This document shows, in pieces, positions 20,197 to 30,699 of a DNA stretch of 64,000 nt; within the stretch, counting starts at the first letter, position 1; each line of letters starts with the position of its first letter. The translations under genes and the position numbers were made by a program. The stretch spans positions 62,001 through 126,000 of the forward strand of contig JAIUPT010000028.1 in assembly GCA_022315425.1 (NCBI GenBank), written 5' to 3'. The DNA comes from Pseudevernia furfuracea (lineage: Eukaryota; Ascomycota; Lecanoromycetes; Lecanorales; Parmeliaceae). Below the pieces are notes generated by a model. The model ran no database searches, was not told the DNA's origin, and saw only the letters and a list, made by a program, of their open reading frames with translations.

Positions 20197-22163
20197 GAGA
20201 TTGACAGCTGTGGCTGCGGAGAGGGTTGCGCGTCATCGGGCGGACATAGAGAGCGTCTTGGAAGTACACGAAGTGGGATTCAAGTTCAATATGGCATGAT
20301 CTCAGAGGCAGGTCGTTGGAATCGAATATTGGAGAGGAGTGCAAGATTGGCGTGGTGTGAAGCAGGGTAGCTGAGGTCCTTGATTTGACCAGCTCACCTG
20401 AGGGCATCTACTCTGTGACTAACTGGGCAGGGAGAGACAAAGGATATTCACCGTCTGTGATGGCTCCGAGGCCCTGAATCTCTGAGTGGAAAACCTAGAA
20501 TGGGCACTTGAAATTGGTACATAATCAGGAGAACGAAGTATTGGAGCCGTTTCGGGCGTGACCTGTCGCTATGTAGTTGCTTTGCTGTCGAGATCAATGC
20601 CTTCAGCAAGAGTGCAACAGTGCCAGGAGTCGCGGTTGGGATTCTGGGCTGTAGGCATCTATTTACTCTCTATCAAAGAACCATGACCCTTGAGCTCACA
20701 AAAATAAACCCAGGGGCCCAAATCATATCTGCTAATTAAATAACTCGGTCTCTCTCGATCACGCCTCTATTAGGCATGTAGGTTAAACATAGACCCCTAG
20801 CCTACGTTGCCTTAGGATTAAATAGCACAGAATCCGCGAACTCCGTGACATGGATAGCTAGCCAATTCCACAGCCACCGACAAGGGCCGGCGTAGTCGTA
20901 GAAACCGTGGCGGTAGATGTCAAAGCCGGATCTCCTGTCAAGGAGAGGAAGACCGACCAAGTAACCGTTTGCGTGCCATCTCAAAAGGAGCTCAACGTGG
21001 CAAGACGGCAGATAACCCGAAGAAAGCAGACGGTCTTGTAGTCGGTGAAGGACCACAACCATTATATTGACGTTCTCTCCTTGCATGCCGCCATTTCAGT
21101 ATCTGTAGGACTAGTTTCCCGTTGTCCAACCTTTGGGTAGGCGACACCGGGTTTCGCCTGGCTTGCAGTCCGCCAGGCCGGCATCAGACATGAGTCCGGA
21201 GACACACTTTGCACCATGGCTTTAGGATTCTCGATTTTGCTCGGTCTCATAGACAACTGTCCCAGAGCGTTTGGATATGTATGGCATTACTCTCTCAAAA
21301 GGTATTTGCAATTATTTTCGCTTAATATCCTCGTCCGCCCAATTGAGATCCGAAATATCGCAGCAAAGGGTGCACTGCTTAGAGCTAGATCGCACGCACG
21401 TTTCATGAACGACGAGAAAAGTGAGTTTCGTGACAGAGTCACGATTGAGTCTGTTTACAGCTCGGATATGAGCTTTGTAAAAGTCGAACACTTGGTCCAT
21501 AGTGTAGCTAGGAAACGGCGTGAGGCTTGATTTCTCATCATCGAAATTGACCTCAAACTCCTCGAGGACTCGGTTCGCATTAGTCAAAGTGATTTGAGGT
21601 TCCGTTCAAATGTATCTCGTTGTTACAACCTTGCTTAGCGAACTCGTCAAAGTGCTGGCATTTGTGTTCAATGTAGTCGGACACTACATTACAGTGAAAT
21701 CTACTTCTTGAATGTTTGTGTATATCAATTACACTGCGAGACAAAAACATACTTCTTGAGTGTGTGCACCAAAAGACAAGATAGTATGTTGCAGTTTCTC
21801 GGTTCGCGTCCTCGTCTGGTCCTCTTGCTGCGATGTGTTATTGATTAGTATGGTAAAGTCGCACGTCACGGCTTAGAGTATTTGCCCATCCTCATTATAT
21901 CAAGATTTACAATAGACTGAAAACGGTAGACAAAGACCTTACAGGCTTGTGAGCGGTGGTTGAGATCTCTGCCTTCAGCCCTCGGATAACTTTCTCCTTC
22001 TGTAACGGGGCGAACCGCCGCTAGCTCGGCACGGGATTACTTTTCGCGGTTCTGGGGAAGATGACTGTCTACTCCACTGAGAGCCCTTGACTTTCATTAA
22101 TCTGCTGGAGCTTCGCACTAGATTCCTCATTCCACTTTTGACGCCGTACTCGAACTATAAAAC
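20197..22163. other. Intergenic region with two weak minus-strand frames
   Basis: About 2 kb with no secure gene. Two minus-strand frames look more protein-like than chance: 21086-20802, starting with a real ATG and containing DYAGPCRWLWNWLAIHV, and 21587-21312, containing FPSYTMDQVFDFYKAHIR. I could not connect them by splice signals and do not recognise a family. The last 200 bp form the SerRS promoter. Confidence 0.35.
20802..21086 (-). CDS. Unknown frame, possible exon or relic (uncertain)
   Basis: This 94-codon minus-strand frame starts at an ATG. It contains VELLLRWHANGYLVGLPLLD and GPCRWLWNWLAIHVTEFAD, rich in Trp and hydrophobic residues. I do not recognise it. The frame 225 bp upstream on the same strand (21587-21312) may belong to the same former gene. 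Confidence 0.2.
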   Translation of the reverse strand: MQGENVNIMVVVLHRLQDRLLSSGYLPSCHVELLLRWHANGYLVGLPLLDRRSGFDIYRHGFYDYAGPCRWLWNWLAIHVTEFADSVLFNPKAT

Positions 22164-23649
22164 ATGTTAGACATCACAGACTTTATCGCCGAGCGTGGTG
22201 GTGACCCCGAGCGGATTCGGGAGTCACAGCGAAGACGGGGCGAGCCAATAGAGATCGTGGACGAGATTATTCAAATGTTTGAGGATCACAGGAAAACCAA
22301 TTACGGCGCCTCACAGATTGGCAGCAAAATCAACGACACGCAAAAGGAGATTGGCAAGAAAAAGAAGGCAAAGGAGGATGCTGAGGACCTTTTGAAGCAG
22401 AAAGAGGCTTTGCAGAAAGAGAAAGCTGCCCAGGAAGCCTTGGCCGCAGAGAAGCTGCAGGCGCTTCATCTGAAAGCCAAGACGGTAGGAAACTACGTAC
22501 ACGAATCGGTGCCGATTAGCAATGACGAGGTTAGTTCTCCCAGAGAACCACCTTGGGCAAAGCTGACCTGTGCAGGCCAATAATAAAGTGGAAAAGGAAT
22601 GGGCACCTGAGGGGTTTCAGAAACAAAAGAAGAATTGCTTGTCACATCACGAGGTTCTGTACCGCTTAGATGGTTACGATCCAGACAGAGGCGTGAAGAT
22701 AGTGGGACATCGTGGCTACTGTCTGATAGGCTACGGCCTCTTCCTGAATCTGGCACTCGTCAATTACGGCTTGGAGTACCTATTCAAGAAAGGCTTTACG
22801 CCCAACCAGCCTCCCTTTTTCATGAATCGAGAAGCTATGGCAAAGACGGCGCAGCTGTCACAATTTGACGAAGAGCTCTACAAAGTAACCGACGACGGCA
22901 CCGAAAAGACCGACAAATATCTGATAGCAACCTCCGAGCAGCCAATCTCCGCCCTTCATGAAAGCGAATGGCTGACAGAGAAGGATCTGCCCATAAAATA
23001 TGCAGGCTACAGCACGTGCTTCCGCAAAGAAGCTGGTTCGCACGGTCGCGATGCATGGGGACTTTTCAGAGTGCATCAGTTCGAAAAGATTGAGCAATTC
23101 ATTTTCTGCAAACCTGACAACTCATGGGAGCACCTAGAAGAGATGCTGGCAAACTCCGAGGGGTTCTACCAATCGTTGGGCCTGTCATACAGGGTCGTTG
23201 CAATAGTTTCCGGCGCCTTGAACAATGCTGCCGCAAAGAAGTTCGACCTGGAATCCTGGTTCCCATTTCAAAGTGAGTACAAGGAGCTCGTTTCTTGTTC
23301 AAATTGCACAGATTACCAGACGAGGGAGCTTGAGATACGATATGGCGCCAAATCACAAACAAGCAGCAAGAAGACGTACGCACACGCTCTTGTAAGTTAA
23401 TACATCAATATGATTCCCTGACGTTGCTAACGTTGAAAATAGAATGCTACGCTTTGTGCTACTGAGCGTACTCTTTGTTGCGTGCTAGAAAATTATCAAA
23501 CCGAACGTGGCATCAATGTACCTGAGGTTCTGCGCAAATACATACCGGGCCAGCCTGAGTTCCTGCCATACGTAAAAGAGCTCCCGAAAGACTCAATTTC
23601 AGCGAGAGGTGCAAAAACATCAACCTCGACAGAGCTACCAGTAAGGTGA
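22164..23649 (+). CDS. Seryl-tRNA synthetase, cytosolic type, divergent
   Basis: Class II aminoacyl-tRNA synthetase charging tRNA-Ser. Exons 22164-22529, 22576-23391 and 23443-23649 give 462 residues, full length for eukaryotic cytosolic SerRS. The N-terminal tRNA-binding coiled coil runs from about residue 25 to 105 (QKEIGKKKKAKEDAEDLLKQ). Motif 1 is near KTAQLSQFDEELYKV. Motif 2 is CFRKEAGSHGRDAWGLFRVH. Motif 3 is ATERTLCCVLENYQTERG, with the catalytic Arg. IVSGALNNAAAKKFDLESWF and SCSNCTDYQTRELEIRYG are standard. Compared with what I recall of fungal cytosolic SerRS, many usually fixed positions differ (GHRGYCLIGYGLFLN, KKTYAHALNATL), so this may be a second, faster-evolving paralogue. The C-terminal tail is short and lacks the usual Lys-rich extension. 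Confidence 0.93.
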
Positions 23650-24031
23650 AGGATCTAAGAGTGGCTCAGAAGGATCCCTGAAGTAGTCAGCGGGCAACAC
23701 AGCTACATGGGCTGGCACGTACACAATCTACTGGAAGTAAGGTTGTTGAAACTTCTTGGCCTGAAGTCAGCATCAAGACTCTCGCAAGCCGTGGCGTTAA
23801 CAGAATTGGCTCAAGGCTATGATAAACTAGATACTCATAGCTCAATCTGCTCTGAAGCATAACAAATACTCCTCCCGCATCGGGACACGGCACTTTAGAC
23901 TCGCAGTGACTGTCCTATCCAGGTTTTCTCTCACGCACCATGTTTCCACCCCGCACGGTCAGCAACTGCGTGCCGTAATAAAACGCGACTACCAAGAGGC
24001 TGAAGACTCGAACAGCCCACCCTGGGCAACT

Positions 24032-24350
24032 GCAAGGTGCCGAAAATGAAGCTGTCAAAGTGGTAGAAATCCCTGAATATTGAAAATCTTTCCGTCGTTC
24101 AACACTTCTTGTGGAGTAATCTCACGAAGCCACCCCCTCAGGCAAGGCGCCGAAAACGGTTCTGTGAAAGCGTTAGAAATCCCATGACATGGACAATGAC
24201 AGCATCACGGGGAAGTCTTTCCGCTGTTCGACAGTAATTTCCTCAAGCAAGGTGCCGTCAAAGCGGTAGGACTCCCACGACATTGACAAGAGCAGCACTA
24301 GGCAGGGAGTTTCTCTTCCGTCGTTTAGAGATTAATTTTTCTGGGCTAAT
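24032..24350. repeat. Three imperfect direct repeats of about 105-110 bp
   Basis: Copies begin near 24032, 24142 and 24247 with GCAAGGYGCCG, followed by a TGTSAAAG-GTAGAAATCCC-type block and a TCTTTCCGYCGTTCRACA block. The later blocks drift or are partly lost in the third copy. No coding frame runs through them. Confidence 0.7.
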
Positions 24351-26237
24351 TTCAAGCACGAGAAACAGGTTTTCCCCGCATGAAGCCCAAAATCGTCAAC
24401 AACTGCTATCCTTTCAGCGTGCCTGCCCCCAAACGCTAATCTAAGCGAGGATGACACGCTCTAGCTCGCACAGATCCTTCCAAACATTTCATCGGTGAAT
24501 CTGTGGAATATACCTAGAAATCGCCAGACCTGCGCAAACCAAGCTCCCGGACAGTAGAGTACTATCCTCCAATCTTCGTTGGGCTAACATTTGTATTCTC
24601 TTTGTCGTCGCGAAAAGCATTGGTACCCAACAAGACCTGCAATACGGCGCCAATTTAGTTATACACTGTCTCCCCTCGCTGTCACCCTACTGGTTGTCAA
24701 AGGCCCAGAAGCATCTCCAGCCTCACCGCCGCAAACACATGGACAACTTCTAATAAGCTCCTGGACGGGAGAAGGCGGCGCATACCACGGTATCGTAGTC
24801 CGGTGCGTAAGAGGAGGATCATGCAGGTTCCTTATCGCTAGCTCTCCCACTTGGGGGCGGCCGAGTTAGAGACCCCCAAACCCCACCAATGGGAAATGTC
24901 TATATGTCTCCAGGTGTTTCGGACTAATGCAAGCAGATCCTTCGGCTAAAATTCTGGTATCATCGTCCAAGCGAGGGGACTCTCTGTCCAAACATGAAAT
25001 GTGATGAGTTCGGCTTCTCCAAACAACAAAACCAAGAATATTTTTGATATCAAGCAGATGCTCAAAAAGCGGTGAAAAAAAATATAACCGATAATAAATC
25101 TCAGGCGGGCAGTGCCACCGGATTACTAAATGGCTGAAAGCTGCTTACTGTCACACTGGCGTTGGACGTTTCCCCCCCCCCCATTCGCGTTAATTCTCCG
25201 AGGATCTACGCGCCACCAGCGCTCACAATCATAGAATAAGTCATAGCGCACAAAAACGACGATGAATGGTGATGGAGATGGCTTTGGAATATTCTTCATG
25301 GAAGTTTAGCCAATCGATTAGGTTTCGGGAGTGGGCAGGACCTGCGTAAAGGTGATTTTTCTCAAATTCAATGGAGAATATGTCTAGTACTGCATCAACG
25401 GGAACGGTAGCGCCAGCGATGGGCTCATGATCGAGACGATCCGAGCAAGATTTGTCAATCCAAGTGCCAGGTGGCTGGGAGAATGGGGGGGGGACTCCTT
25501 GATGGAAGCAAGCCATCTCTCATATGATGGAATTTGCATTGACGATTGTCTGAGTGGCCTCTCTGTGATAGGAAGAAAGTGAGCGAGCATCTCCGATACG
25601 ACGGCTTCCTGCCTAAACGGTGTCGGCTTGCATTAATATGCAGTCGACGACCTAGCAAGCATTGATATTGTCATTATCGAGGATGAGAAGGTTGCACATC
25701 TGCAAAACGAAAAAAGGGAAAGGCTGGCAAGTGAGATGATGACAAAAGTAGAGTGTTTGTAATCGAAGTGGTGGAAGTCGCTGGATGATTCTAGCAACAA
25801 AGGCCAGAGGAAATATAAAAGGGAGCAGAAGAACAATTTATGTGGTCCTCATTATTTTAATCAGCTTGAGAGGAAAGGAGAAGGGCGAAACATATTATTA
25901 TTGCAGGGCTTATGTACCTTTACTTTGCCAGGGCACCCATACGTAAAGATCGCGCGGTTTGCCTCGCCGATTCAGAGCCGCAAGGTGTAATCTCCACCAA
26001 CCGATGATTAAATTTGCAACCACCAAGAGCTCAAGAAATCCCCATTCCTAAAGTCTTTCAAGGTTGCCTATCACTTCGTAAACGGGAATTCAGCTTCACG
26101 AAAAAGAGTCATCGCATGTCTAGGGCAGGAGCTCGGAGAGCCAGTGAAAGACAAGTCTACTTCCGAAGTCAAGATTCGAGGACATCCAATCAGCCATCTG
26201 GGATCTTTAGGCCCGCACCTTGTTGTGCCTGATCAAA

Positions 26238-26263
26238 ATACGCTAGTCGGAAAACTAGCGTAT
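26238..26263. repeat. Perfect inverted repeat, 10-bp arms, 6-nt loop
   Basis: ATACGCTAGT and ACTAGCGTAT are separated by CGGAAA. It lies about 385 bp upstream of the start of the gene at 26648. It could form a hairpin or be a dyad protein site. Confidence 0.8.
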
Positions 26264-26647
26264 CGTTACAATACCACCAGGGACCTGCCACCTTATTATT
26301 CTTCAACGCCCTTTTTCCCTCTCATCTCCTACTCACCTTGAACATCGGGTATTCACCATACAGTCGTTGTCGCACAGCACAGTCAATCATTTCTACGTCA
26401 TTTGGATCTTGTCCAGCATAGATCCATCGCTCAAGATCAATTAGAACCTACAGAAATCCTCCGACCGACCATATGTCTAGAGAGAGCAGCAGTCAAAGTC
26501 CTCCTCCCTCTATCCTCCTTCGACATTGCCACGCTATACCACCGAGATCGACTGCTTCAATTGACAGCCTACGACCGGATCGGGACGAGATCCTCCACAA
26601 GCCTGTACATAACATTCTGATCCTTTCGATGCACGCGACTGTGCAAC

Positions 26648-27862
26648 ATGTACCACTACTCTGTCCCTCCACAGGGATATGTCCGCTATAACTACAATAC
26701 CTCAGCAACTACCTCACCGTCAGGCTCGCCTCAACCTATTCCGCACTACACTTATTGGATACCACCGCAGTATCAATCACCAACCACATCACCAAAGTCA
26801 CCAAAGTCTACAAAGCGCCATTCGCGCAAACAAAGCTACACCTACCCACAAGGCCCAGGGGGATGGCACTCGCCTGCAGGATACCCATCCCAAAGCTACT
26901 ACACTACCAGGCCAGACTACCAGTCGCCACCGGTATACCAGGACCATGTGAGTAGAGACAATTTCGAACGAAGCAAACCAAAAGCTCGCCACTTTTCAAA
27001 CACTGGCGGTGGCAACACCAACGTCCCAAAACGCCACGCCTCCACGCGATCGCAGAAACAGCCTATCATCAATGATACGTCTGACGAAGCAGATGAGCCT
27101 ACATTCATGTATATCAGGCCGCAAACCAGCCGCTACAAAGAAGAAAAGTACAGCAAGCCAAAGCCTAAAGCTAACAAGTACTTCTTCTTCAATCAGGTGC
27201 CTGCTCAAGAAAAAGCCTCTGACTCACAGAAGACACGACCACGCCGGCCATCGGAGCCTAGACCGTCGACGGCGAAACCAGCAAAAGCGGCGCCGCCACC
27301 ACGCGAGGCAACAGCAACTGACGCAGCCAAGCACCGAATACCTGCTGGCTATTCGTTGAAAAACTGGGATCCCACTGAGTCACCGGTGCTGCTACTCGGG
27401 AGCGTCTTCGATGCTAACTCGCTCGGTAAATGGATCTATGACTGGACTGTCTTCCACCACGGACCCTCAACACCGATGTCCGAGGTAGCGGGCGATCTCT
27501 GGTTGCTGCTCATCAAGTTAGCCTGCAAGATGAAGAGAGCCGATGAATGTTTGCCACGAGTCAGGTATTCTGACAACCGGGAAACAATCAAAGAGTTCCT
27601 AGCGGGTGGCGACAGACTATGGACGCGCTTTAAGAAACTTCTCAAGATCTGCGAAGATTACATGTGGAAAGTGGCGAGGAAGGAAGGAGCGAAAGGCTCC
27701 GTGAAAATGGGGAAGAACAGTGGCTGCGAGTTCGTCGATTCGATCTTCGGACGAGACAGGGAGTTGGAAGAAACGGAGAGCCTGATGCAAGGCATCAGGC
27801 TATGGAATATGCGTTTCGACGCGAACTGCGAGGAGATTTTACGCCGTCCGTCGGCCGCCTAG
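26648..27862 (+). CDS. Fungal protein with disordered N-terminus and conserved C-terminal domain
   Basis: Single-exon gene, 404 residues. Residues 1-228 are low-complexity, rich in Tyr, Pro, Ser, Gln and Lys (PQYQSPTTSPKSPKS, KRHSRKQSYTYPQGPGG), with no signal peptide. From residue 229 the sequence becomes ordered: IPAGYSLKNWDPTESPVLLL, GSVFDANSLGKWIYDW, GDLWLLLIKLACKM and FKKLLKICEDYMWKVAR. I recall similar fungal proteins, often loosely labelled as vegetative cell wall protein gp1-like because of their proline content; that label should not be taken as a function. The C-terminal domain looks mostly helical. The role is unknown. Confidence 0.85.
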   Translation: MYHYSVPPQGYVRYNYNTSATTSPSGSPQPIPHYTYWIPPQYQSPTTSPKSPKSTKRHSRKQSYTYPQGPGGWHSPAGYPSQSYYTTRPDYQSPPVYQDHVSRDNFERSKPKARHFSNTGGGNTNVPKRHASTRSQKQPIINDTSDEADEPTFMYIRPQTSRYKEEKYSKPKPKANKYFFFNQVPAQEKASDSQKTRPRRPSEPRPSTAKPAKAAPPPREATATDAAKHRIPAGYSLKNWDPTESPVLLLGSVFDANSLGKWIYDWTVFHHGPSTPMSEVAGDLWLLLIKLACKMKRADECLPRVRYSDNRETIKEFLAGGDRLWTRFKKLLKICEDYMWKVARKEGAKGSVKMGKNSGCEFVDSIFGRDRELEETESLMQGIRLWNMRFDANCEEILRRPSAA

Positions 27863-30560
27863 AGCACACGAAAAAGTCTTTTCCGTTGACTCATCACTGC
27901 ATTATTATTTCGTCGGGAGGATATTTCTACATTTCTATGGCGCCTTGCAGCACTTTATGCGAAGATACCCTTGAGCTTCTTTGGGGAGGAGCGTTTTCGC
28001 GCGAGCAAAGCATTGTCATGGTGTACCCCTTCAACTTTTAATGTATACATATTGGGGCATCATTTGTTTTCCTTTTGGCACCGATGGGCGCGCTGGTTCT
28101 CATGAGTCACTGGCGCTCGTGAGCATACATGGGGCTTGAGTCACGTTCTAGACAATTCGCATTCAGAGACTGCAAAGTCTGTATCTATTCTATATACATA
28201 TACCAAAAACATATTTACTTTCTCGGCCTGGTGCTCTTCTGCTCTTACATGCCTGCAACCGTGATCATTACAATACAATACACACTCGTCTGATACGCAA
28301 CACCACCATCATCTTCCCGTCACACACATCCGTCTGCTGAAACTCACCTGCTGACCACCAAAACGTGCCTCAGATATCACAACATCAGCCGCCCCCGTCA
28401 TCCTTCCACATAAAGCATAGAGACGCTCCAGCCTTATCCTGCCAGGAGCCCATCCAACGTACGTTACCGCCCTAATATCTCACTGCGACATTTCTACATA
28501 ATCTGACTACATCCTACAAAGGACTACCCGCCGAACCATTCAGCTATCCCCTTTCCATCCCCCGCGCCTTCCATTCGTAGACCGGCCGAGCAACTGCAGA
28601 TCCAACCCTCTCAATGTCACTTTGGACCCAAATGTCAACCCACCCGGCTGCGCCGTCTCACATCAGAAACGACTTCTTGCCGGTCCAACCAATCAATTCC
28701 AATGATAGGTAATACATAGGTACAAGGTTACGTATATGGCCCCCCCGCCCTGAGTCTGACAGCTAGCCACTCCAGTTTCCGCGAACAAAAAGAAAATCTC
28801 CTACGGAAGGACCTACGGTAGAAAAATCAACCTTGCATTGGGACGTTTAAAAAAAATTAAAAAAGCCTCCCCCCAGCGCGTAAAAGGCTCTTCCGATTGG
28901 GTTGAGGGTTTCAAGCTGCTGCGCCGCGAGGGAAAAATTGTTTGAAAAAAGGTTGGTTCATGCGGGAATAATATAGGGGGGGGATGACATGCGTTGAGTT
29001 TTTGGGTAGCCGTGGACCCTTTCCTTCGTGGGAGGTGCATGCATATGCGTGCGCTTCCGGGGGGGAGAGGGGCTTTTTTTTATAGGGGGGCGAGGGGGTG
29101 CGGTGAGTAGGGTGATGCTTTTTTTGGACGGCTGGAATGGAAGGAGGGGGTTTGCTGACCGTTGCATGTACTCAGGTATAGGGGAGAATTGTGGTATGCA
29201 TGCAGGGTAAGGTTTTGCAGTGATATGCAAGGTAGCATCTGGTTTTTGAGTGGAGGGTTGCTATTTCAAGTATCCCTTTTTTGCCTTTGCCGGGTTCCCG
29301 ACCGAATTCGCGTAAGCCCTGCCTGCCTGCCTTTTATTGGTAGGTGTAATGGATTTTTTCCAGAATGTCGAATGGGGGAGCTTGGACGTTGAACATTTCA
29401 GCCTCAAACCCGTGAGTACTGTATCCCGCAAAGCCGGAGCCCGATATCTTGATTCTACTCATCCCATTCATGCAGTAGATGGAGAGGAGTCGAAGGCTGG
29501 AATGGTGGGGGAAGGCACGATGCCGATCTCACCTCTCGACTCTCGTCTGCCTCTTTTCTTTTTTTCCCCACCACACCACCATTATCATCCCATGATATGC
29601 TCGGTGATGTGATAGTGATGGGGCAGTGTGTACTTTGCTGCCTGCCAAGTTATCTTATCACATCTGTAGCCGCCATGTGGCATGCCAGGTTTTTTGGGGT
29701 AGGGCGGTTGTGGCTTGTCTCATCACAGCTGCTTCAGCTCGACGACTTCTTGTCTAGATTCACCGCCTCGGTGCTGCTTGACGCTCCTCGTCTGGCAATC
29801 TTGGGGTTGCGAAGATGGGACACAGCGCAAAGAGCGGCCGCCTGCCTTAACAGCGTACTCTGTCGTGTGCGTCAATCTCGAGATATGAGACAAAAGAACG
29901 TACAGAGGAGCGTTCTTATGCCTAAGCTTCATTTTGATGCCTTCCACACTCTACAACAATCGAGCACACCTTGATAGTGGTCTACCCTTGATTTCCAGCA
30001 GATGACATTTTTTTTTACGTTGAGTCCTTTGTGCCCCAAAGACACGCCGATATGTTCATGTGGAGGATAGACATACACGACTTACAGTTCACTTGAGACA
30101 GGCTACCAACAACACGCAATCTTTGATTACTAATGTACAGCTACAACTGTCACAGCTGCGGCACCCTTGCCTGAGGTCTTGAAGATGGCACCAAGAGTGT
30201 GGCTCGGGTCCCAGGCAGAAGAACATAGCTGACCTCAGTGATGCCCGGGTGACTGTTCTGTGCAGAGTTTCCGGGAAAAGGGTTCTCAACCCCTCACTCC
30301 ATGACTCTCTGTAATGTATTTCCCATAGATTCATAAGCATTGGATGTTGTCTCGCTCGGCGGATCTAGTTCTGGATGACAAAAACCGCCGTTTTGATCAA
30401 TCTTCTGCCCGGAGTTCGGTTACAGTCGCACGAGGCTGCATAGATCTAACATGCATGAAGGATTTTCTAGCTGCAGACACCCTGGCTGACGTAAATTAGT
30501 CAGGCAGCTTCTGGGTATCGATAAATGCTCTGCTGATCGCCTACCTTAGGCTCAGTCTCG
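27863..30560. other. Gene-free region, 2.7 kb
   Basis: No gene recognised. The 28.9-29.2 kb part is G/A-rich on the plus strand (runs of GGGGGG, TTTTTTT). The frames at 28813-29230 minus and 29337-29974 plus reflect composition bias and have no domain. It separates the conserved gene at 26648 from the NLR relic. Confidence 0.5.
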
Positions 30561-30699
30561 AATAATCAGCCTTGCACTATCACCATGTCAAGCTCACCAT
30601 GTTCAACAAGCGCAGCACTGATGGCTTCACCCTCTTCTTTCTTCTGTGCACAGTACGCTCACCGAAACTCATCGTCCCACTGGTCATGACCCAATGCAC

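Larger units (their letters stand above)
23650..26647. other. Intergenic region with degenerate tandem repeats and a hairpin
   Basis: 3 kb with no recognised gene. It contains three imperfect repeats (24032-24350) and a perfect inverted repeat at 26238-26263. The frames at 25241-25658 minus and 26014-26341 plus show no domain. The last 300 bp, rich in TC and CAC, are the likely promoter of the gene at 26648. Confidence 0.5.
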
